A DNA stretch of 6,975 nt, from the NCBI RefSeq assembly GCF_000160855.1, contig NZ_GG700753.1:126826-133800 (forward strand). The letters run 5' to 3'. This document shows positions 1 through 4,962 of the stretch, piece by piece. The notes beneath the pieces were generated by a model that worked only from the letters and a program-made list of their open reading frames with translations, was not told the origin of the DNA and made no database searches. Origin of the DNA: Lactobacillus helveticus DSM 20075 = CGMCC 1.1877 (GTDB lineage Bacteria > Bacillota > Bacilli > Lactobacillales > Lactobacillaceae). Positions within the stretch are counted from its first letter, which is position 1. Every line of letters starts with the position of its first letter. The translations under genes and the position numbers were made by a program.

Positions 1-21
1 TCAAGAGTTGATCAACCTTTT

Positions 22-300
22 TTATCTAAACAATAAATACCAAATTGCATTAAAAACCATACCACCTAGTGCCCACATCACACAGGTCTTCGCACGGAAC
101 TTATTGCGCTTAGCAATTGCGAAATAAATAGCCATGATAAAAACAATGAATGGGAACAAAAATGCCCAGAAAGCATCCCAATTTCCATCTTGATTTTGCG
201 GTCTAGATTCTGGATAACGACGATTGCGATATTTATCAAAGTAATAAACAATAAATCAGGTTCCGATTAGAGCTACTAAAATGATTAACCATTGACGCAT
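22..300 (-). pseudogene. Small three-helix membrane protein gene with in-frame TGA
   Basis: Read on the minus strand from ATG at 300, a continuous frame of 92 codons ends at TAA (24-22), interrupted only by TGA at codon 15 (258-256). The start has a good Shine-Dalgarno AGGAGAG (313-307) six bases upstream. The product starts MRQWLIILVALIGT, then the stop, then FIVYYFDKYRNRRYPES. Hydrophobic stretches at about residues 4-20, 41-63 and 74-91 suggest three membrane segments, with a polar Arg/Asn/Gln-rich loop between the first two. The stop falls in the first helix at a site where Trp (TGG) would fit the surroundings. No ATG, GTG or TTG follows soon enough to rescue most of the protein. I do not recognise the family. 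It is a nonsense pseudogene or a base-call error; the reading frame is otherwise clean, so the lesion is recent if real. Confidence 0.65.
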
Positions 301-336
301 GATACTCTCTCCTATTACTTTTGAAGATGTTTAAAT

Positions 337-367
337 ACTATATTTAAAATTTTAACCGTTACATCAA
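337..367 (-). promoter_or_regulatory. Possible promoter for the small membrane-protein gene
   Basis: On the minus strand TTGATG (367-362) and TATAGT (342-337) resemble -35 and -10 boxes. The 19-base spacer is longer than ideal. They lie 37 bases and more upstream of the ATG at 300. The region is very AT-rich, so chance matches are common and confidence is low. Confidence 0.25.
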
Positions 368-418
368 AAATAAAGGAAATTCTAGCTTTTTGCAAATATT
401 AGACAATGAGTAGCAATT

Positions 419-453
419 AAAAAAGCATTTGTCGTAACAAACGATAAATGCTT
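419..453 (-). terminator. Rho-independent terminator after the DUF5067-like gene
   Basis: Just past the stop of the 461-952 gene, the minus strand folds into a 12-position stem: arms 453-442 and 434-423 around a 7-base loop, with one A-C mismatch. It is followed at once by six T residues (424-419). This is a standard intrinsic terminator and separates the gene from the downstream membrane-protein pseudogene. Confidence 0.85.
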
Positions 454-460
454 CTTCAAT

Positions 461-952
461 TTATTTAACTTTAAAGTAACGTCTAGCTGTTATTTGATTA
501 TAGCCTTTTTGAAATTCAACCTTGACCTTACTACGGTTTTCTAAAGTGAACATAATTACACCATTTTTAATAGTCTTGTGTGGCTTTAAATTATGTTCCA
601 TCTTACCTAATCCCTTAATTAATGAAGAAGAATTAGTTGCACCTGTGGTTAATTCCTGCCATTTTCCATGAACCTTCTGGTAAGCATTAACTCCACTGTA
701 GTTCATCAGCATGTCACTCTTAACTGTCTTTTTACCATGGTTAGTAACATCTACCCACAGCACTAAAATCTTCTTTCCTTTAAGAGAAGATTTTCTTACT
801 TGCTTCTTCTTAATATGAAAAGTGAGTGATCCACTTTTGACAGTCTTGGAAGCAGCTTGCACAGTCTGCGGTTTATCAACAACTGGAGCAACAGTCCCTA
901 CTGAAGCAGTTAACGCTAATGCCATTGCACCGACTTTGATAAATTTTTTCAT
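461..952 (-). CDS. Secreted DUF5067-like protein
   Basis: This 163-residue protein starts MKKFIKVGAMALALTASVGT: a Lys-rich N-terminus and hydrophobic core, then small residues and a likely signal peptidase I site near residues 33-35 (VQAA). No lipobox Cys is seen, so release or loose wall association is expected rather than lipidation. The rest, about residues 40-163, is Lys-rich and beta-strand-like, with a 'WVDVTNHGKK' segment typical of the immunoglobulin-like DUF5067/DUF4352 fold found in many lactobacillus exported proteins. No catalytic residues are evident, and the role is unknown. The start is secure: GGAGG (963-959) lies six bases before the ATG. It has its own terminator and a likely own promoter, so it is probably a single-gene unit. 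Family assignment is from sequence character, not a search. Confidence 0.8.
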   Translation of the reverse strand: MKKFIKVGAMALALTASVGTVAPVVDKPQTVQAASKTVKSGSLTFHIKKKQVRKSSLKGKKILVLWVDVTNHGKKTVKSDMLMNYSGVNAYQKVHGKWQELTTGATNSSSLIKGLGKMEHNLKPHKTIKNGVIMFTLENRSKVKVEFQKGYNQITARRYFKVK

Positions 953-993
953 AATAAACCTCCGTTATGTTTTTAAAATCCTATTCAAAATTT

Positions 994-1023
994 ATCATAT
1001 CAAAGGCTGGCATTATAAGGTAA
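994..1023 (-). promoter_or_regulatory. Candidate promoter of the DUF5067-like gene
   Basis: Minus-strand TTACCT (1023-1018) and TATGAT (999-994), separated by 18 bases, fit a sigma-A promoter about 40 bases upstream of the ATG at 952. The -35 box lies in one arm of the inverted repeat at 1019-1050. Confidence 0.4.
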
Positions 1024-1050
1024 GTGCGTTTTTAGGGAGTTGCACTTATC
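1019..1050. repeat. Inverted repeat between the DUF5067-like and DUF6176 genes
   Basis: The arms GGTAAGTGC (1019-1027) and GCACTTATC (1042-1050) pair over nine positions with one G-T wobble, around a 14-base loop. It sits just after the stop of the DUF6176 gene on the minus strand, so it may act as a terminator. It lacks a clean T-run on either strand. It could equally be a regulator site, since it covers the -35 box of the next gene. Confidence 0.5.
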
Positions 1051-1061
1051 TTCTGACATTG

Positions 1062-1421
1062 TTATTTATTGTTTTTAATAATTTCCATCACGTTTGGTGC
1101 AATTAAACTTTGTTCTAAAACTAAATCAACTGGCTTATAGTCAGGATCAATACATTCATCCCAATATTTAAGGTGCTTTTTGTCGATATAACTCTCTGAC
1201 TCTTCGACCGCACTACCATTTTCACCCTGTACTGAATACCAATAAAAATATGTATAACCATCTTCATTTTCATCTTTAAAAACAGTTTCGATATACATCT
1301 TTTCACCGGACATCGTGGCTACGGTATCTTCATGATGGCTATTCAAAAAATCCATCCATTCTTGAGCTTCCGCTTCTTTACCTTTTTTGATACGAAAACG
1401 TGTTAATTCGACTTGTGTCAT
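1062..1421 (-). CDS. DUF6176 family protein
   Basis: This 119-residue soluble protein starts MTQVELTRFRIKKGKEAEAQ and contains WMDFLNSHHED (about 22-32) and GEKMYIETVF (about 39-48). These match the remembered pattern of DUF6176 proteins, small acidic single-domain proteins of bacilli and lactobacilli with no known function. The fold is probably a ferredoxin-like dimeric alpha/beta barrel, as for monooxygenase-like small proteins; that is inference. No signal peptide or membrane segment is present. The start is supported by AGAAGGAT about eight bases upstream of the ATG. It stands alone between a 390-base gap and an inverted repeat, so it is likely transcribed by itself. The length is as expected for the family. 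Confidence 0.75.
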   Translation of the reverse strand: MTQVELTRFRIKKGKEAEAQEWMDFLNSHHEDTVATMSGEKMYIETVFKDENEDGYTYFYWYSVQGENGSAVEESESYIDKKHLKYWDECIDPDYKPVDLVLEQSLIAPNVMEIIKNNK

Positions 1422-1610
1422 TTTATTATCCTTCTATCTTTTTACCATTAACGTATTTTCTCTTAGCATTAATCACCATCTTTTATATTTGCACATTTTT
1501 TTGCAAAATCTAATTATTACTTCCGCAAGATCACACTTCTTAGTAATTTGTGGGAAATCTAACCACGATTTTATTGAAATAGTATTTGAGAACATATACT
1601 ATACACCTTC

Positions 1611-1754
1611 TTAAATATACTGTGTCGATCTTTTTCTGAAATTCTCATCAAAATCAATCACGGTAACTTGATAATCAGTAGTTTTATTCGGATTTTTCTC
1701 ATATCCGTAATCTGCATTAAATTGTGAAGCCATTTGACCAAGTAAATAGTCACC
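1611..1754 (-). pseudogene. C-terminal remnant of an unidentified gene
   Basis: On the minus strand 47 codons are open to a TAA at 1613-1611, reading GDYLLGQMASQFNADYGYEK and continuing to NFRKRSTQYI. The composition looks like a real protein tail (mixed acidic, aromatic, Asn/Thr) rather than random AT-rich sequence. No start codon with a ribosome site serves it: the only internal ATG, at the QMASQ position, lacks a Shine-Dalgarno. The frame upstream runs into the deaminase-like tail and then a stop. It is best read as the 3' end of a lost gene. I cannot name the family. Confidence 0.45.
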
Positions 1755-1786
1755 AATTCTGGTGTTAACTCACCTAATGCCATGAC
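1751..1786 (-). pseudogene. Duplicate 3' tail of a cytidine-deaminase-like gene
   Basis: Read on the minus strand this stretch encodes VMALGELTPE, nearly the VMTLGELTPE found at the end of the deaminase gene at 3215-3635. At DNA level 1751-1786 aligns with 3222-3256 in the same orientation, with four mismatches and one inserted base. The inserted base shifts the frame where the intact copy reads EWWL and stops. A TGA lies a few codons upstream in the same frame. This is a fragment of a second deaminase gene, or a partial duplication, placed just after the NUDIX gene. Confidence 0.6.
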
Positions 1787-1811
1787 CGACCTTTTTCATT
1801 AAATGTATTTT

Positions 1812-2435
1812 CTAATCACACTCAACTTGAAAACCAGGATCTTTATATGCCTTAAAACAAGCCTCAATCTCATCAAGCGAATTTCTATCTGTACTCAAAT
1901 TTTCTGGTAATTGATCATAAGCGAAATACTTACGAGTAGTGGTCTCAATATTTTTATTGAATTCACCACCGAGCGGTTTACAAAGAAAGAAAACGTGAAC
2001 GACATTGTATGGGTAAATGGCTTCACTATGCTTATTTTGATCATAGATTCCGATAACTCTTTCAACTTCAATATCGAGTCCAGACTCTTCTTTGGCTTCC
2101 TTAATACAGTTTTCTTTAACAGACATATTAACTTCACACCAACCACCTGGAAGAGACCAGCTACCATCATTTTCTTGAACTAGAAGAATTTTATTATCCT
2201 TAAAAATGGCAGCTCGTGTCCCAAGCTTGGGAGTTTGATAACCAATTTCATTGCAAAATAAATCCTTCACTTTTTGCAAAGGTAAATCTGACTTATAAGT
2301 CATCATCTCCGCAGAAATATCGCGAATTTCTTGATAGCGTTCTAAATCAAAATCATCATTTCCGTAAGTTAGCCCAGCCTGTGCCAAGCTTTGCAATCTT
2401 TTCGCCCACTCAATTAATAAATCTTTATCTTCCAT
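1812..2435 (-). CDS. NUDIX hydrolase with NUDIX_N domain
   Basis: This 207-residue protein has two parts. Residues 1-60 form a helical head (LLIEWAKRLQSLAQAGLTY, then DLERYQEIRDISAEM) typical of NUDIX_N (PF12535), the head of hydrolases acting on nucleoside diphosphates linked to another moiety. Residues 70-200 are the NUDIX fold. The Nudix box spans about 98-120: GGWCEVNMS, then KEAKEESGL. It keeps the metal-binding EExG core, with Lys in place of the usual Arg and Met at the upstream Glu position; this variant is normal for the NUDIX_N group. It is cytoplasmic and Mg-dependent; the exact substrate (ADP-ribose-like or sugar nucleotide) cannot be told. The start lies two bases after the stop of the phosphorylase gene, with its AGGGTG ribosome site inside that gene's end, so translation is coupled. 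It is the last intact gene of the operon. Confidence 0.88.
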   Translation of the reverse strand: MEDKDLLIEWAKRLQSLAQAGLTYGNDDFDLERYQEIRDISAEMMTYKSDLPLQKVKDLFCNEIGYQTPKLGTRAAIFKDNKILLVQENDGSWSLPGGWCEVNMSVKENCIKEAKEESGLDIEVERVIGIYDQNKHSEAIYPYNVVHVFFLCKPLGGEFNKNIETTTRKYFAYDQLPENLSTDRNSLDEIEACFKAYKDPGFQVECD

Positions 2436-2437
2436 AG

Positions 2438-3199
2438 TTACACCCTACTCAAAATCTGCGAACAAACATCTAATCCTACAGCATGCGATTCATGTCCCCA
2501 ATTGCGATAATCATAATTTTCAATATTAGCTAGTGAATCTGCAGTGAATAATATTTGTGCAAATTCAACTTTTCTAAATTGTGCACACGCCGCTATTGCT
2601 GCACACTCCATCTCAACCGTCACAGCTCCTAATTTTTGAAATTGTTTAACTTTTTTAGATGTTTCTCTGAAGAAACCATCTGTCGTCCAAGTGGTTATTT
2701 CATCGTAGTCCAAATTCATATCCGTAATTACTTTTCCAATTTCATTAAGATAATTAGATCTCATATCGATGAATTGTCCTGGTTCCTTATAGTAAAAGGA
2801 GGTACCTTCACCTCTAATTGCTTTCACAGGCAAAAACATAGCATTTTCTGGTAACTCTTTAATAGCACCTGCATTGCCAAAGGCTAAAACTTGCTTTACC
2901 CCATAAGCAATTAGCCAATAAAGCAACATCGTAGCAGCTGCCGCCCCTAAAGGAGCTTGACATAAAGTCATCTTTTCATGATTAATTTCTATTTCATAAA
3001 TATTAGGTTGAAAAGATATTGTGTCATATTTTCCCAATACCTTATGAGGTACAGATTTTAAGAAATTCTCAATATCAGAAGCTGGAACAAACGCATACAA
3101 CAATTTTGAATGAAATTTAAAAGGTAAATGCTCAACTTCTGGCTCAAGCACTGCATGTTGGTCATTATCAAAATCTAAAATAAATGGTTTTTCACTCAT
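2438..3199 (-). CDS. Nucleoside phosphorylase (PNP/UDP family)
   Basis: This 253-residue enzyme of the NP-I superfamily (PNP_UDP_1) cleaves a nucleoside with phosphate to base and pentose-1-phosphate in the cytoplasm. Visible motifs are the Gly-rich FGNAGAI (107-113), the RGEGTSFYY segment (129-137) resembling the base/phosphate loop of uridine-phosphorylase-like enzymes, VEMECAAIAACA (195-206) holding the ribose-binding Glu, and FTADSL (218-223) with the likely catalytic Asp221. The length is normal. Whether it prefers uridine, a purine nucleoside or another substrate is not decided by these motifs; uridine-phosphorylase-like is my best guess. The start is firm: GGAGG (3211-3207) lies seven bases before the ATG. 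It sits 15 bases after the deaminase-like gene and 2 bases before the NUDIX gene, so all three act as one unit. Deaminase plus phosphorylase is the classic pairing in pyrimidine nucleoside salvage. Confidence 0.88.
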   Translation of the reverse strand: MSEKPFILDFDNDQHAVLEPEVEHLPFKFHSKLLYAFVPASDIENFLKSVPHKVLGKYDTISFQPNIYEIEINHEKMTLCQAPLGAAAATMLLYWLIAYGVKQVLAFGNAGAIKELPENAMFLPVKAIRGEGTSFYYKEPGQFIDMRSNYLNEIGKVITDMNLDYDEITTWTTDGFFRETSKKVKQFQKLGAVTVEMECAAIAACAQFRKVEFAQILFTADSLANIENYDYRNWGHESHAVGLDVCSQILSRV

Positions 3200-3214
3200 C
3201 TCTATTCCTCCAAA

Positions 3215-3635
3215 TCATAACCACCATTCTGGGGTTAATTCACCTAATGTCATTACTTTATTACTCTCATAGTCCATCATCACTTCAACATTTTGATAAT
3301 CTTTTTCCATCATCTGAACCATGAATTCGCGGCAGGCACCACATGGCGCACCATTTTTACCATCAGACATAAGCGCCAATACACGTGAGATTTTAGTTTC
3401 ACCATTAGTAATCATATTAAAAAGCGCATTTCTTTCAGCGCATACGCCTAAAGTACAGGCTGTGTCAACACACACTCCGGTATAAATCTTCCCCGATTTT
3501 GACAATACTGCAGCGGCCACACCACCGGCTTCCATATGATCAGATATTTCATGGAACCCCTGTACTTGTTTAGCCGCTGGGAACATCTTTTGCCAAGTAG
3601 AGTCAGGGGGCTAGTTTATTTTCAATGTCTTTCAT
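3215..3635 (-). pseudogene. Cytidine-deaminase-like gene, frameshifted near the start
   Basis: The original gene starts at ATG 3635-3633, with AGGAGA (3646-3641) five bases upstream, and reads MKDIENKLAP before TGA (3605-3603). Removing one base from the five-C run (plus-strand G 3606-3610) restores 139 residues: MKDIENKLAPDSTWQKMFPA and onward. The remaining 123 residues (ATG at 3586) are intact but have no ribosome site. In 139-residue numbering the zinc-site motifs are CAERNAL (Cys65, catalytic Glu67) and PCGAC (Cys98, Cys101), as in single-domain cytidine deaminases, which turn cytidine into uridine. The usual Asn-x-Glu ribose-contact motif is replaced by Cys55-Val-Asp57, so substrate choice may differ; blasticidin-S-deaminase-like enzymes are an alternative. 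The start overlaps the preceding gene by 14 bases. Restart at 3586 could still yield a protein short by 16 residues. Confidence 0.8.
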
Positions 3636-3903
3636 ATTTTTCTCCTTTTAGTGCAAATACTTTAGCCATTGTAAAAATTAAAATCCAAATAGCTAAACTT
3701 AGTAACCAGAACCAGGAATTATTGGTCATCGTCAATGAGACTCCATTATTTACCGTCAAGTTCATTTTTATACCAAAAATTAGCTCAATAGTATGTAATC
3801 GCACATGCGTCCACAATGAAAAAACAAAATACAGCATAATGCAAATGCACCAAATTCCTACTACTTTAAAAATATTCTTTACAATTATATTCATCTTAAT
3901 CAT
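3622..3903 (-). CDS. Two-helix membrane protein of unknown function
   Basis: This 93-residue protein starts MIKMNIIVKNIFKVVGIWCI and has two hydrophobic segments, about residues 11-32 and 63-83, with a loop of roughly 30 residues (IELIFGIKMNLTVNNGVSLT) and a short charged tail (ALKGEKYERH). I do not recognise the family. The ATG overlaps the TGA of the acetyltransferase gene in an ATGA (3903-3900), and GGAG within that gene's end lies five bases upstream, so translation is coupled. Its own last codons contain the ribosome site of the deaminase-like gene. Operon position is the only hint of role: it may anchor or assist the nucleoside enzymes, or be unrelated cargo. Met4 is a possible alternative start. 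Confidence 0.7.
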   Translation of the reverse strand: MIKMNIIVKNIFKVVGIWCICIMLYFVFSLWTHVRLHTIELIFGIKMNLTVNNGVSLTMTNNSWFWLLSLAIWILIFTMAKVFALKGEKYERH

Positions 3904-4355
3904 TCCAACTCCATTGTGTCCTCAGAAAAGACAACTGGAAATTCATCAGACCATTTTTCAGTCCTTGTTTCGGTTACCTTAAAGCCGAATTTCTGATATA
4001 AATTCTTGGCTCGTTCATTGTCAGTAAACACTACTAATCTTACTGGTCGCGGCAGCTTCGCCAAAGCGGTCTTCATCAATGCAGAACCAACACCTTTTGC
4101 CTGCATCCCTGGCAAAACATATAAGAAATCTAAACGGCGTCGTCCTAAACCGACAAAGCCAACAACTTGCTCATCTTTCTCAGCAACGTAAATATCACAG
4201 GACAAAAAATACTTGAGATATGGTGCATCTTTTAAAGAAACAAAGACTTGTTCCATCCCTGCTGTTTTAAGTTCCTGCATGCGTCCTTTATCCATAACCT
4301 TAGCCAGTTCATCAAAGTCTTCAGTTCTATATTTTCTAATCATGACTTCTGTCAA
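3900..4355 (-). CDS. GNAT family N-acetyltransferase
   Basis: A cytoplasmic acetyltransferase that moves an acetyl group from acetyl-CoA to an unknown amine. Counting from the MIRKYRTEDFDEL methionine, the acetyl-CoA motif A is at 74-90 (LYVLPGMQAKGVGSALM, carrying Q-x-x-G-x-G) and motif B is NERAKNLYQKFGF near 110-122, ending with a beta-strand tail. The frame stays open to an ATG at 4436, but that lies inside likely promoter boxes. I chose TTG at 4355-4353 because AGAGGTG (4371-4365) is nine bases upstream; it gives 151 residues. ATG at 4343 gives 147 residues but has no well-spaced ribosome site. It is the first gene of the leftward operon and overlaps the next by four bases. Its substrate and its link to the nucleoside enzymes are unknown. 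Confidence 0.82.
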   Translation of the reverse strand: MTEVMIRKYRTEDFDELAKVMDKGRMQELKTAGMEQVFVSLKDAPYLKYFLSCDIYVAEKDEQVVGFVGLGRRRLDFLYVLPGMQAKGVGSALMKTALAKLPRPVRLVVFTDNERAKNLYQKFGFKVTETRTEKWSDEFPVVFSEDTMELE

Positions 4356-4382
4356 AACCAAATGCACCTCTTTCATTAATTT

Positions 4383-4439
4383 ATTATAAGAAATAGATTT
4401 TTTTAATTCTATCATATATAATTTTAAGCAACACAATAA
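4383..4439 (-). promoter_or_regulatory. Candidate promoters for the GNAT-nucleoside operon
   Basis: On the minus strand TTATTG (4439-4434) and TATGAT (4416-4411) are 17 bases apart. A second -10-like TATAAT (4388-4383) lies closer to the gene but has no good -35. Either would place the transcript start upstream of the TTG/ATG starts at 4355 and 4343, and makes the far upstream ATG at 4436 unlikely. Confidence 0.45.
4394..4422 (+). promoter_or_regulatory. Candidate rightward promoter in the divergent region
   Basis: A perfect TATAAT (4417-4422) lies 17 bases after TAGATT (4394-4399), a weak -35. It abuts the leftward TATGAT at 4416-4411, so the two promoters would face away from one shared spot and compete for polymerase. 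It precedes the ATG at 4463 by about 40 bases. Confidence 0.4.
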
Positions 4440-4446
4440 ATTGTTG
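4429..4446. promoter_or_regulatory. Dyad symmetry, possible operator
   Basis: CAACACAATAAATTGTTG holds two nested dyads: CAACA (4429-4433) with TGTTG (4442-4446), and CAAT (4434-4437) with ATTG (4440-4443); their centres do not coincide. It overlaps the leftward -35 box and follows the rightward -10, a location that would suit a shared regulator. The dyads are short and the region is AT-rich. Confidence 0.25.
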
Positions 4447-4462
4447 AAATGAGGAGATCGAG

Positions 4463-4901
4463 ATGAGAAAAAACAATTAAGCTTGTTCAGCTACTACTAA
4501 TAGCTTTAACTTTGCTGGTTGGGTTGTTTTGTGCAGCCACAGCATGGATGGCATTTAATAATGGTGATCAAAAGGTGATGTGCATCGCTCTGATCTGTGC
4601 GTTAATCTGCTTTGTCGGCTCTATTGCTTATTTGAAGATGGTATTAAATCCAATTAAAGAAGAACCAGAATTGGCAGAAGATCATAAAATAAAAGTTGCC
4701 GCAGCATATCAACCCCTTTCAATCTTAGATCACATGACTATTGGGATAAGTATTGTGGCAATGATTATATCTACCTACTTAAAAAATTCTAACTCCGCCA
4801 ATTTACAAACCGCATTGACTATCTCTTTAACACTTTTTGCAGTTTGGCTGTTAGGCAATATAATCAACATCATTTGTTTACTTAGAACTTCGGAGAAATA
4901 A
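4463..4901 (+). pseudogene. Four-helix membrane protein gene, frameshifted at codon 4
   Basis: GAGGAG (4451-4456) lies six bases before ATG 4463, but that frame stops at once (MRKNN, then TAA). Removing one A from the six-A run at 4468-4473 joins it to the long frame, giving MRKTIKLVQLLLIALTLLVG and 145 residues in all, ending at TAA 4899-4901. Without that change the only start is a TTG at 4512 with no ribosome site, which would lose 16 residues, including part of helix 1. Four hydrophobic segments are visible at about 5-27, 36-60, 87-106 and 115-141, with a charged acidic loop (PIKEEPELAEDHKIK) in the middle. No family is recognised. It may be a true mutation, a slippage site or a base-call error in the A run. 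Confidence 0.7.
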
Positions 4902-4962
4902 TTTTATGAAAGGCCGCTGCAGTGTACCTTTTTTACTTTTATACTTGTATGGTGAATAAAAA

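Larger units (their letters stand above)
1422..1811. other. Gene-free stretch with remnants and short repeats
   Basis: This 390-base interval has no convincing intact gene. Its left part (1422-1610) is AT-rich and must hold the promoter of the DUF6176 gene, but no clear -35/-10 pair stands out. A short dyad, TTTGCA (1488-1493) and TGCAAA (1502-1507), lies there. Its right part carries two gene remnants listed separately. No strong terminator follows the NUDIX gene stop. Confidence 0.6.

Noticed and set aside
1..23. Palindrome GTTGATCAAC followed by a T-run at the left edge
   Set aside because: The palindrome has no loop and too short a stem to be called a terminator alone; any upstream arm or gene lies outside the window.
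344..355. Perfect palindrome TTAAAATTTTAA
   Set aside because: Pure A/T symmetry in an AT-rich spacer is expected by chance; no partner sites.
822..1106. Plus-strand open frame of 94 codons
   Set aside because: It lies antisense to the signal-peptide end of the DUF5067-like gene and its upstream region; no ribosome site and low-complexity composition.
1387..1614. Plus-strand open frame of 75 codons across the gene-free stretch
   Set aside because: No ribosome site, begins antisense inside the DUF6176 gene start, and has the Phe/Ile/Leu/Ser-rich look of translated AT-rich noncoding DNA.
1422..1811. Mobile element or CRISPR array in the gene-free stretch
   Set aside because: No terminal inverted repeats, transposase fragments or regularly spaced repeats are visible; only the two gene remnants explain part of it.
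3536..3982. Plus-strand open frame of 148 codons
   Set aside because: Antisense to three minus-strand genes with clear family motifs or coupled starts; no ribosome site or recognisable domain.
4006..4191. Plus-strand open frame of 61 codons
   Set aside because: Mirror of the GNAT acetyltransferase coding strand; Arg/Lys/Pro/Thr-rich shadow.
4902..4962. Possible terminator around GGCCGCTGCAG followed by TTTTTT
   Set aside because: The bases before the T-run do not pair into a stable stem when checked position by position.
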